Shown piece by piece: positions 35,094-43,472 of a stretch of DNA of 64,000 nucleotides. Source of the DNA: Nitratireductor alexandrii (GTDB lineage Bacteria; Pseudomonadota; Alphaproteobacteria; Rhizobiales; Rhizobiaceae); NCBI RefSeq assembly GCF_004000215.1, contig NZ_RBVY01000002.1, positions 496,001 to 560,000 on the forward strand, read 5' to 3'. The notes under the pieces were generated by a model. That model did not search any database. It saw only the letters and a program-made list of their open reading frames with translations, and was not told the origin of the DNA. Position 1 is the stretch's first letter, and each line of letters opens with the position of its first letter. The translations under genes and the position numbers were made by a program.

Positions 35094-35924
35094 ATGGAAG
35101 CTGACGCCGGACTGCGCGCCGACGGAGAGGAGACCGCACGATCCGCGCTGACGCGGCGCGTGGTCGCCGCCTATCGCGCGGCCTGGCGGCAACGCGACGC
35201 TACCGCGATGGCGGCGCTGTTTGCGCCGGACGCCGTTTATGTCGACCATTTCCAGCGCCGCCGCGTGCCGGGGCCGCAGATCGAGGCCTATTTGCGCGCC
35301 GCCATGCCGCCGCCGCGCCGCGCCCCGCTTCAGCTTTACCGCGATCGATTGCGCGTCGACGGCGACACCGCCTTCTTGCGGTATCGCATGGCCATCCCGG
35401 ACATGGCGGCACACGATCAGGCCGGGATCGAGATTTGCGAGATTTTCGAGCTGAGCGGCGAGCGGATCGTGGCGGTCGAGGAAATGTGCAGTCTTGCCAT
35501 GCCGGAGCTCGACGGCGGGCAGGCAGACCGACGCGCCGCTCCCCGGCCGGCCGCCTTGCGGCTCGGCCTGTCGCTGCCGCAGATCGGCGCGCTTGCCGCC
35601 GACCTCGACGACTATTTCGCCGGAGACGGTCCGGTGCGCCGGCCCGATTTGCAACTGGCCGATGTGGCGCGCGAGACCGGCTACACGCGCAACCAGATTT
35701 CCTATTATTTCAACACGATCTTGGGCACGCGCTTTCTCGATTTCGTCAATGCGCGCCGCCTGGCGGTCTATGAGAGCTTGCGGCGCGCCAGGCCGCGAGC
35801 GCCGGCGGGCGGGTTGGCGCAAGCCGCCGGCTTCGGGTCGCTCTCGACCTTCTACCGGGTCCGCCAGCGGCTGCACGGCTCAGGGGCGCCTTGCCGTGCG
35901 ACGGGAGAGGGGGATGCGCCGTGA
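35094..35924 (+). CDS. Regulator: N-terminal NTF2/SnoaL-like domain fused to AraC-type HTH
   Basis: 276 aa; ATG 35094 follows GGGGAGG. Residues 12-135 form an NTF2-like domain (LTRRVVAAYRAAWRQRDATAMAALFAPDAVYVDHF ... GIEICEIFELSGERIVAVEEM). A proline/alanine-rich linker follows, then about residue 185 an AraC-type double HTH: LQLADVARETGYTRNQISYYFNTILGTRFLDFVNARRLAVYESL and LAQAAGFGSLSTFYRVRQRL. The ligand-binding cupin normal for AraC proteins is replaced by an NTF2 pocket. It diverges from the FAD oxidase/cupin operon, which it probably controls. Confidence 0.8.
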   Translation: MEADAGLRADGEETARSALTRRVVAAYRAAWRQRDATAMAALFAPDAVYVDHFQRRRVPGPQIEAYLRAAMPPPRRAPLQLYRDRLRVDGDTAFLRYRMAIPDMAAHDQAGIEICEIFELSGERIVAVEEMCSLAMPELDGGQADRRAAPRPAALRLGLSLPQIGALAADLDDYFAGDGPVRRPDLQLADVARETGYTRNQISYYFNTILGTRFLDFVNARRLAVYESLRRARPRAPAGGLAQAAGFGSLSTFYRVRQRLHGSGAPCRATGEGDAP

Positions 35925-36020
35925 AAGCCTGCCCGTCGCCCAGGCCGGACGCATTGATCCGCTCGGTGCGTCTCGGTGCCAGGCGGTCGCCACCGACGGG
36001 GAACGGTCGGCGCAGGCGGA

Positions 36021-36719
36021 TCATGTTCCCCGGTCGTCGATCAGCGGGTTGGGTTTGGCCAGCGTCACCAAACCGTCGAGATCGTTCAGCCGCACGGCCG
36101 CTCCGTCGACGTCGACACCGTAGGGCTTGAGCGTGTTGAACGCGCGCGAAAGGTTCTCCGGCGTCATGCCGAGCAGCGAGGCGATGGTGCGCTTGTCGTA
36201 GGGCAGTTCGAGCGAGCCGGTCGCGCCCTGTTCGCTGTGATAGCGCAACAGCCGGTTGGCCAGGCGCTCGACGGCGGTGCGCAGCTTGAGGTCCTTGTGC
36301 TCCTTGACCACGCCGCGGTAGCAGCCGGCCAGGTCCTGGACGATGGCGCGCGCGAAGGCTTCGTCGCGCTCGAAGGCGGCGCGGACGTTCTGGGAGGGAA
36401 TGAGCAGAATGCGCGACTTTTGCACCGTGCGCGCCGACATCAGATAGACCGCATCCTTCAGCACAGCCGCCAGGATGAAGGTGCCGACCGGCCGCACCAG
36501 CGCCATCGTCGTCTCCCGGCCGTTGGAACGGGCATAGAGCTCCACGCACCCGTCGGTCACGACATAGAGGAAGTCGGCAGGATCGCCTTCGGTAATCAGG
36601 TCGAGTTGGGCGGGAAAAGTCTGCAGATAGGCGGCCTGCATCAGCGTCTCGAAATTCGATTCGCCCATGCTTTCGAACAAGGGCAAAGACCGCATCTGGG
36701 GCAGGTCGCTGGTTCGCAA
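36021..36719 (-). CDS. narR: Crp/Fnr-family regulator, NarR/Dnr type
   Basis: 232 aa from TTG 36719 (AAGGA about 10 nt upstream; ATG 36695 is the alternative). N-terminal cyclic-nucleotide-type beta-roll (LFESMGESNFETLMQAAYLQTFPAQLDLITEGDPADFLYVVTDGCVELYA), dimer helix, and C-terminal winged HTH with IASLLGMTPENLSRAFNTLKPYGV; the E--SR of the recognition helix predicts binding to TTGA-N6-TCAA sites. Only two scattered cysteines, so no Fnr [4Fe-4S] sensor. Divergent placement beside narK matches NarR of Paracoccus, which responds to nitrate/nitrite. A TTGAT-N4-GTCAA box just upstream suggests autoregulation. Confidence 0.82.
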   Translation of the reverse strand: MRTSDLPQMRSLPLFESMGESNFETLMQAAYLQTFPAQLDLITEGDPADFLYVVTDGCVELYARSNGRETTMALVRPVGTFILAAVLKDAVYLMSARTVQKSRILLIPSQNVRAAFERDEAFARAIVQDLAGCYRGVVKEHKDLKLRTAVERLANRLLRYHSEQGATGSLELPYDKRTIASLLGMTPENLSRAFNTLKPYGVDVDGAAVRLNDLDGLVTLAKPNPLIDDRGT

Positions 36720-36730
36720 GCTTTCAATCC

Positions 36731-36744
36731 TTGATAATTGTCAA
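36731..36744. promoter_or_regulatory. Fnr/Dnr-type box upstream of narR
   Basis: TTGATAATTGTCAA fits the Fnr-family consensus TTGAT-N4-ATCAA with one deviation. It is 12 bp upstream of the narR start and abuts its ribosome-binding site, a position suited to autorepression. Confidence 0.7.
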
Positions 36745-36866
36745 GCCGCCGATTGAACTAGTAGCAGCGGTCAATTCGCTGTTCAACCGGCCGGCTTGAT
36801 GCACAGTCGTGCACTTGTTGCCATTTGCCTGCGCGCGCTTTGTTTCTCATTGAACGGAGCCGCGGA

Positions 36867-36880
36867 TTGATCCGGATCAA
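36867..36880. promoter_or_regulatory. Perfect Fnr/Dnr/NarR box in the narK promoter
   Basis: TTGATCCGGATCAA is a perfect palindrome and an exact match to the Fnr-family consensus, centred 90 bp upstream of the narK ATG. Activation at the usual -41.5 would place the transcription start near 36915, leaving a leader of about 50 nt. Confidence 0.85.
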
Positions 36881-36963
36881 CTGCGCCGGCCCCGATCACC
36901 CAAAACTTGATCCGTCGTTTCGAAATTGCGGCGCTTTCGTTCGCAGGAGAAGGGGACGGGATC

Positions 36964-39702
36964 ATGCATTCGCTCTCAGGCGTATCGGCCGGACAACAGA
37001 CCCGGATGCTCGGAATGAGCACGATCGCTTTCACCACGTGTTTCGCGGTCTGGACCATCTTTTCCATCATCGGCGTCAGGATCAAGCAGGAGCTTGGTCT
37101 CACCGACACCGAGTTCGGCCTGCTGGTGGCGACACCGATCCTGACCGGCTCCCTCAGCCGCATCTTCCTGGGCATTTGGACGGATCAGTATGGCGGCCGG
37201 ATCGTCTTCACATTGGTCATGCTGCTGACTGCCGTTGCGGCCTGGCTTTTGTCCACCGTTTCCACCTACGGGATGTTTTTGGTCGCGGCCCTCGGCGTCG
37301 GTCTTGCCGGCGGGTCGTTCGCCGTCGGCATAGCCTATGTGTCGCGCTGGTTCCCCAAGGAGCGCCAGGGAACCGCGCTCGGCATTTTCGGGGTCGGCAA
37401 TGTCGGCGCCGCCATCACCAATTTCGGGGCGCCGTTTCTTCTCGTCGCCATCGGTTGGCAGTCGACGGCAAAGGTCTATGCCGTGGTGCTGGCCATCATG
37501 GCGATTGTCTTTTTCCTGTTCACCAAGGAGGATCCCGCGACCGCCGCGCGCAAGGCGAGTGGCGAAAAGGCCCGTTCGACGCTGCTGGAGCTCGAGCCCC
37601 TTCGCAATCTCCAGGTCTGGCGTTTCGCACTCTATTATTTCTTCGTCTTCGGCGCCTTTGTCGCGCTGGCGCTGTGGCTGCCGCGTTATCTCGTCGGCGT
37701 CTACGGCCTCGACATCAAGTCGGCCGGCATGATCGCTGCCGCCTATTCGGTGCCGGCTTCGATCTTCCGCGCCTATGGCGGTCACCTGTCCGACAAGCAC
37801 GGTGCGCGCTCGGTGATGTACTGGACCTTCGGCGTGTCGGCGGTGCTGACCTTCATGCTGTCCTATCCCGATACCGACTATATCATCCACGGCACCCAGG
37901 GCCCGATCCAGTTTTCCACCAGCATGAGCCTGGCGCCCTTCGTCGTGGCGATCTTCGTGCTGGGCTTTTTCATGTCGCTCGGCAAGGCGGCGGTCTACAA
38001 GCACATTCCCGTCTACTATCCCGACCATGTCGGTGCGGTGGGCGGCTTGGTCGGCATGATCGGCGGCCTTGGCGGTTTCGTCCTGCCGATCGCCTTCGGC
38101 GCCATGCTCGATCTCACGGGTGTGTGGACGACTTGCTTCATGCTTTTGTTCCTCATCGTGGCCGTGGCGATGGTGTGGATGCACTTCTCCATCCGCGCGA
38201 TGGAGCAGAAGGCCCTTGCCGAGGGCGTGGTCGATCTTCCCCAGCTTCCCGAGATGCAGCCGATCCACGAGGGCGAAAAGCACGCCGGTCTGGCCGGCGT
38301 GCTCGACGACTGGCGGCCCGACGACGACGCCTTCTGGAACGACCGGGGACGCCGGATCGCGCGCCGCAATTTGTGGATTTCGATCCCGGCCCTGCTTCTG
38401 GCCTTCTCGGTGTGGATGGTTTGGTCGGTCGTCGTCGCCAAGCTGCCGGGAATAGGTTTCGACTACTCGACTGACCAGCTCTTCTGGCTCGCCGCCCTGC
38501 CTGGCCTGTCGGGGGCGACGCTGCGCATCTTCTATTCCTTCATGGTGCCGATTTTCGGCGGCCGCCTGTGGACGACGTTGTCGACGGCCTCGCTGCTGAT
38601 CCCGGCTTTCGGCATTGGCTATGCGGTCCAGAACCCGGACACGCCGTATCTGATCTTCCTGGTTCTGGCGCTGCTGTGCGGTTTGGGCGGCGGCAATTTC
38701 GCCTCTTCCATGGCCAACATCTCCTATTTCTTCCCCAAGAAGGAGAAGGGCAACGCCCTGGCGCTCAACGCCGGCCTCGGCAATCTGGGCGTCAGCGTCA
38801 TGCAGTTCCTGGTGCCGGTCGTCATCTCCACCGGAACTTTCGCCTTCGCCTTCGGCGACGGACAGACGGCCACCGACGGCTCGATGATCTGGCTGCAGAA
38901 TGCCGGTTTCGTGTGGGTGCCGTTCCTGATCGTGGCCACGATCGCCGCCTGGCTCGGCATGAACGACATCGCCGCCGCGCGGGCCTCCTTCGCCGAACAG
39001 TCGATCATCTTCTCGCGCCTCCACAACTGGGTGATGTGCGTTCTCTACACCGGCACGTTCGGCTCCTTCATCGGCTATTCGGCGGGTTTCCCCTTGTTGA
39101 TGAAGACGCAGTTCCCGGATGTGAACGCCTTGTCCTATGCCTTTCTCGGGCCCCTTGTCGGTGCTCTCAGCCGTGCCGGAACCGGCTGGGTGTCCGACCG
39201 GTTCGGCGGCGGCCGCGTGACTTTGTGGACCTTCGCCGGCATGATCGTGGCGGTCTGGGGCGTGCTGCAGTTCCTGCCCGAGCAGGGTGTCGGCGGCAAT
39301 TTCTGGGGGTTCTTCGCCTGCTTCATGGCGCTGTTCTTCCTGACCGGCGTCGGCAACGCCTCCACCTTCCAGATGATCCCCTCCATCATGCGCCTGGAAG
39401 TCCCGCGCCTGATGCCGGAGCTGGGCGAGGCCGCCCGCCTCAAGCAGGCCGAGCGTGAATCGGCGGCGATCATCGCCTTCACCTCGGCCATCGCCGCCTA
39501 CGGTGCGTTTTTCATTCCCAAGGCCTACGGCACGTCGATCACCATGACCGGTGGGCCCGAGATGGCGCTGTGGGGCTTCCTGGTCTTCTACGTGGTCTGC
39601 ACCGTCCTGACCTTCATCTTCTACACGCGCCGCGGCGGCCTCTTATACGCCGCGGAACGAACCCCGGCGACGCCGGCAACCCAACCCACGCCGGCCGAGT
39701 AA
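36964..39702 (+). CDS. narK: Fused NarK1-NarK2 nitrate/nitrite transporter
   Basis: 912 aa, twice the usual MFS length, about 24 membrane segments. ATG 36964 with GGAGAAGGGGA upstream. First half (to about 425) has the nitrate signature LGIFGVGNVGAAITN; the second half (from about 480) has NAGLGNLGVSVMQFLVPVV. A hydrophilic linker (about 425-475) with LDDWRPDDDAFWNDRGRR joins them. In Paracoccus-type fusions one half acts as nitrate/proton symporter and the other as nitrate/nitrite antiporter. It leads narGHJI directly (14-nt gap), so the operon is supplied by its own uptake system. Confidence 0.95.
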   Translation: MHSLSGVSAGQQTRMLGMSTIAFTTCFAVWTIFSIIGVRIKQELGLTDTEFGLLVATPILTGSLSRIFLGIWTDQYGGRIVFTLVMLLTAVAAWLLSTVSTYGMFLVAALGVGLAGGSFAVGIAYVSRWFPKERQGTALGIFGVGNVGAAITNFGAPFLLVAIGWQSTAKVYAVVLAIMAIVFFLFTKEDPATAARKASGEKARSTLLELEPLRNLQVWRFALYYFFVFGAFVALALWLPRYLVGVYGLDIKSAGMIAAAYSVPASIFRAYGGHLSDKHGARSVMYWTFGVSAVLTFMLSYPDTDYIIHGTQGPIQFSTSMSLAPFVVAIFVLGFFMSLGKAAVYKHIPVYYPDHVGAVGGLVGMIGGLGGFVLPIAFGAMLDLTGVWTTCFMLLFLIVAVAMVWMHFSIRAMEQKALAEGVVDLPQLPEMQPIHEGEKHAGLAGVLDDWRPDDDAFWNDRGRRIARRNLWISIPALLLAFSVWMVWSVVVAKLPGIGFDYSTDQLFWLAALPGLSGATLRIFYSFMVPIFGGRLWTTLSTASLLIPAFGIGYAVQNPDTPYLIFLVLALLCGLGGGNFASSMANISYFFPKKEKGNALALNAGLGNLGVSVMQFLVPVVISTGTFAFAFGDGQTATDGSMIWLQNAGFVWVPFLIVATIAAWLGMNDIAAARASFAEQSIIFSRLHNWVMCVLYTGTFGSFIGYSAGFPLLMKTQFPDVNALSYAFLGPLVGALSRAGTGWVSDRFGGGRVTLWTFAGMIVAVWGVLQFLPEQGVGGNFWGFFACFMALFFLTGVGNASTFQMIPSIMRLEVPRLMPELGEAARLKQAERESAAIIAFTSAIAAYGAFFIPKAYGTSITMTGGPEMALWGFLVFYVVCTVLTFIFYTRRGGLLYAAERTPATPATQPTPAE

Positions 39703-39716
39703 GGAGCGCGAAAGCC

Positions 39717-42700
39717 ATGTCACATCTTCTCGATCGCCTGAATTTCCTGGCGCGCAAGAACACCGGCACCTTCTCGCAGGGGCACGGCGTGACCACCAGC
39801 GAGAACCGGGACTGGGAGGAGGTCTACAGAAAGCGCTGGCAGCACGACAAAGTCGTGCGCTCCACCCATGGCGTGAACTGCACCGGTTCCTGTTCGTGGA
39901 AAATCTACGTCAAGGGCGGCATCGTCACCTGGGAAACCCAGCAGACCGACTATCCGCGCACCCGGCCCGATTTGCCGAACCACGAGCCGCGCGGCTGCTC
40001 GCGCGGCGCCAGCTACTCCTGGTACATGTATTCGGCCAACCGCGTGAAATACCCGCTGATCCGGTCCCGGCTGCTGAAACTGTGGCGCCGGGAAAGAGCG
40101 GTCAAGACACCGGTCGGCGCCTGGGCCGCGATCCAGGAGGATCCGGCCAAGCGCGCCGACTATATCAAGGTCCGCGGCCTCGGCGGCTTCGTGCGCGCCG
40201 AATGGGACGAGGTCAACGAGATCATCGCCGCTGCCAACGCCTATACGGCGAGAAAATGGGGCCCCGACCGGGTGATCGGGTTTTCGCCGATCCCGGCCAT
40301 GTCGATGGTGTCCTACGCGGCCGGCTCGCGCTACCTGTCGCTTCTGGGCGGCGTGTGCATGTCCTTCTACGACTGGTATTGCGACCTGCCGCCGGCATCG
40401 CCCATGACTTGGGGTGAGCAGACCGACGTGCCGGAATCGGCCGACTGGTACAATGCCGGCTTCCTGATGCTGTGGGGGTCGAACGTGCCGCAGACGCGCA
40501 CGCCCGACGCCCATTTCTACACCGAGGTCCGCTACAAGGGCACCAAGTCGGTCGTCGTGTCGCCGGATTATTCGGAGGCTGCGAAATTCTCCGACCTGTG
40601 GCTGCATCCCAAGCAGGGCACCGATGCCGCACTCGCCATGGCGATGGGCCACGTCATCCTGCGCGAGTTCCATCTCGACCGCCAGGCCGAATATTTCGAG
40701 GATTATTGCCGCCGCTACACCGACCTGCCGATGCTGGTGCGCCTGGTCGAGAAGGATGGCCGCTACGTTCCAGACCGCATGCTGCGCGCCGCCGATTTCA
40801 AGGGCGGGCTCGGCGAGAAGAACAATCCCGAATGGAAGACCGTCGCCATTGACGGCAAGACCAAGAAATGCGTCGCGCCGGCCGGCTCGATCGGCTTTCG
40901 CTGGGGCGAGAAGGGCAAGTGGAACCTCGAGGCCCGCGACGGCAAGGGCAAGGATGTCGAGCTCGACATGAGCCTGATCATGGACGAGGATCACGACGAG
41001 GTCGCCGCCGTCGCGTTTCCCTATTTCGGCAATCGTGAGCACGATCACTTCCAGGGCACTGACCATGACAGCGTGCTTGTCCGCTCGGTGCCCGCCAAAA
41101 AGATCAGGCTGGCCGAGGGCGAGGCGCTGGTCGCCACCGTGTTCGACCTGTTCGTCGCCAATTACGGGCTCGATCGCGGCCTGAACGACAAAAGCTGCGC
41201 CACGTCCTACGACGACGACCAGCCCTATACCCCAGCCTGGGCCGAAAAGATCACCGGCGTGCCGCGCGCGCAGATCATCGCGGTGGCGCGCGAGTTCGCC
41301 GCCAACGCCGAAAAGACCAATGGCCGGTCGATGGTCATTCTCGGCGCCGGCCTCAACCATTGGTACCACATGGACATGAACTACCGGGGGATCATCAATC
41401 TCCTGGTCATGTGCGGCTGCGTGGGCCAGTCCGGTGGTGGCTGGAGCCATTATGTCGGCCAGGAGAAGCTGCGTCCTCAGACCGGCTGGCTGCCGCTTGC
41501 CTTCGGTCTCGACTGGGGCCGGCCGCCACGGCAGATGAACTCGACCTCGTTCTTCTACGCCCATACCGATCAGTGGCGCTACGAGACGCTGAAGGTCGAC
41601 GAGATTCTGTCGCCGACGGCGCCCGAGGGTCCGTGGGACGGCACGCTGATCGACTACAATATCCGCGCCGAGCGCATGGGCTGGCTGCCCTCGGCACCAC
41701 AGCTCAAGGCCAACCCGCTCGACATCGCCGCCGCCGCTGCCAAGGCGAAGGAGGAGCCGAAGGACTATGTCGCCGCCCAACTCAAGGCCGGCACGCTGGA
41801 AATGGCCTGCGCGGATCCCGACGACGAGGCCAACTGGCCGCGCAACCTGTTCGTCTGGCGGTCAAACCTGCTCGGCTCGTCGGGCAAGGGGCACGAATAT
41901 TTCCTGAAACACCTGCTTGGCACCTCGCACGGCCTGTTGGGCAAGGACCTCGGCGAGGAGGGCCGTCAGCGCGGCACCGATGTCGTGTGGCGCGACGAGG
42001 CGCCGGAAGGCAAGCTCGACCTTCTGGTCACGCTCGACTTCCGCATGTCCACCACCTGCGTCTATTCCGACATCGTGCTTCCGACCGCCACCTGGTACGA
42101 GAAGAACGACTTGAACACCTCCGACATGCATCCGTTCATCCACCCGCTCACGAGTGCGGCCGACCCGGCCTGGGAGGCCCGCAGCGACTGGGACATTTTT
42201 AAGGGCATCGCCAAGGCGTTTTCCGAGGTCGCGCCGGAAGTGCTCGGCGTGGAAAAGGATGTCGTTCTGGTGCCGATCCTGCACGACACACCGGGCGAGC
42301 TCGCCCAGCCGTTCGACGTCAGGGACTGGAAGAAGGGCGAGGTGGATCCTGTCCCCGGCAGGACCATGCCGGCGGTTGCCGTGGTCGAGCGCGACTATCC
42401 CAATCTCTACAAGCGCTTCACCGCGCTCGGGCCGCTGATGGACACGCTCGGAAACGGCGGCAAGGGCATCTCGTGGAACACCGAGCACGAGGTCGAACTG
42501 CTCGGCCGTCTCAACGGTGTCGTCACGGAGGAGGGCGCCACGAAGGGCCGCCCGCGCATCGACAGCGACATCGACGCGACCGAGGTGATCCTGTCGCTGG
42601 CGCCCGAAACCAATGGCGAGGTGGCGGTCAAGGCCTGGGAGGCGCTGTCGGCCAATACCGGCCGCGACCATTCCCATCTGGCGGTGCCGAAGGAAGACGA

Positions 42701-43472
42701 GAAGATCCGCTTCCGCGACATCGTCGCCCAGCCGCGCAAGATCATCTCCTCGCCGACCTGGTCGGGGCTTGAATCGGAAAAAGTCTGCTACAATGCCGGC
42801 TACACCAATGTCCACGAGTTGATCCCGTGGCGCACGCTGTCCGGTCGCCAGCAGCTCTACCAGGATCATCTGTGGATGCGCGCGTTCGGCGAGGCGTTGT
42901 GCGTCTACCGGCCGCCCATCGACACCAAGACGATCAATCCGGTCATCGAGGCCAAGTCGAACGGCAAGCCGCAGGTGGTGCTGAATTTCATCACGCCGCA
43001 CCAGAAATGGGGCATCCACTCCACCTATTCCGACAATCTGATGATGCTGACGCTGAACCGCGGCGGCCCGGTGGTGTGGATCTCGGAGGTGGACGCGGCC
43101 AAGGCCGGCCTCGTCGACAATGACTGGGTCGAGGTCTTCAACGCCAACGGCGCCATCGTCGCCCGGGTGGTCGTGTCGCAGCGCATGAAGGAAGGCACGA
43201 TCTTCATGTATCACGCCCAGGAGAAGATCGTGAACACGCCGGGGTCGCAGATCACCGGCCAGCGCGGCGGCATCCACAATTCGGTGACCCGCGCCATCAC
43301 CAAGCCGACCCACATGATCGGCGGCTACGCCCACCAGGCCTACGGCTTCAACTATTACGGCACGGTCGGTTCCAACCGCGACGAGTTCGTTGTCGTGCAC
43401 AAGCTGGACAAGGTCGACTGGCTCGAAGGCCCGTACGTTGAACCCGCTGCACACAAGGAGGCGGCAGAATGA
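39717..43472 (+). CDS. narG: Respiratory nitrate reductase alpha subunit NarG
   Basis: 1251 aa, matching family length; ATG 39717 follows AAGGAGCG. The N-terminal FS0 region THGVNCTGSCSWKIYV (His + Cys ligands) and CSRGASYSWYMYSANRVKYP are virtually identical to known NarG proteins. Binds bis-MGD molybdenum and one [4Fe-4S] cluster; reduces nitrate to nitrite on the cytoplasmic side using quinol electrons passed through NarI and NarH. The 4-nt overlap with narH couples translation. MobA and MobB, needed for MGD, are encoded at 61-62 kb. Confidence 0.98.
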   Translation: MSHLLDRLNFLARKNTGTFSQGHGVTTSENRDWEEVYRKRWQHDKVVRSTHGVNCTGSCSWKIYVKGGIVTWETQQTDYPRTRPDLPNHEPRGCSRGASYSWYMYSANRVKYPLIRSRLLKLWRRERAVKTPVGAWAAIQEDPAKRADYIKVRGLGGFVRAEWDEVNEIIAAANAYTARKWGPDRVIGFSPIPAMSMVSYAAGSRYLSLLGGVCMSFYDWYCDLPPASPMTWGEQTDVPESADWYNAGFLMLWGSNVPQTRTPDAHFYTEVRYKGTKSVVVSPDYSEAAKFSDLWLHPKQGTDAALAMAMGHVILREFHLDRQAEYFEDYCRRYTDLPMLVRLVEKDGRYVPDRMLRAADFKGGLGEKNNPEWKTVAIDGKTKKCVAPAGSIGFRWGEKGKWNLEARDGKGKDVELDMSLIMDEDHDEVAAVAFPYFGNREHDHFQGTDHDSVLVRSVPAKKIRLAEGEALVATVFDLFVANYGLDRGLNDKSCATSYDDDQPYTPAWAEKITGVPRAQIIAVAREFAANAEKTNGRSMVILGAGLNHWYHMDMNYRGIINLLVMCGCVGQSGGGWSHYVGQEKLRPQTGWLPLAFGLDWGRPPRQMNSTSFFYAHTDQWRYETLKVDEILSPTAPEGPWDGTLIDYNIRAERMGWLPSAPQLKANPLDIAAAAAKAKEEPKDYVAAQLKAGTLEMACADPDDEANWPRNLFVWRSNLLGSSGKGHEYFLKHLLGTSHGLLGKDLGEEGRQRGTDVVWRDEAPEGKLDLLVTLDFRMSTTCVYSDIVLPTATWYEKNDLNTSDMHPFIHPLTSAADPAWEARSDWDIFKGIAKAFSEVAPEVLGVEKDVVLVPILHDTPGELAQPFDVRDWKKGEVDPVPGRTMPAVAVVERDYPNLYKRFTALGPLMDTLGNGGKGISWNTEHEVELLGRLNGVVTEEGATKGRPRIDSDIDATEVILSLAPETNGEVAVKAWEALSANTGRDHSHLAVPKEDEKIRFRDIVAQPRKIISSPTWSGLESEKVCYNAGYTNVHELIPWRTLSGRQQLYQDHLWMRAFGEALCVYRPPIDTKTINPVIEAKSNGKPQVVLNFITPHQKWGIHSTYSDNLMMLTLNRGGPVVWISEVDAAKAGLVDNDWVEVFNANGAIVARVVVSQRMKEGTIFMYHAQEKIVNTPGSQITGQRGGIHNSVTRAITKPTHMIGGYAHQAYGFNYYGTVGSNRDEFVVVHKLDKVDWLEGPYVEPAAHKEAAE

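Noticed and set aside
35948-35972. GACGCA/TGCGTC inverted repeat as terminator between the NTF2-HTH gene and narR
   Set aside because: Only 6 bp with a 13-nt loop and no T-run; not convincing in GC-rich DNA.
36976-39024. 682-codon open frame antisense to narK
   Set aside because: It lies fully inside the strongly conserved NarK frame, and its translation is low-complexity, His/Arg/Asp-rich with no membrane or domain pattern. Such antisense frames are common in GC-rich DNA.
39720-41780. 686-codon antisense open frame within narG
   Set aside because: Shadow of narG, whose sequence is near-identical to known NarG motifs on the + strand.
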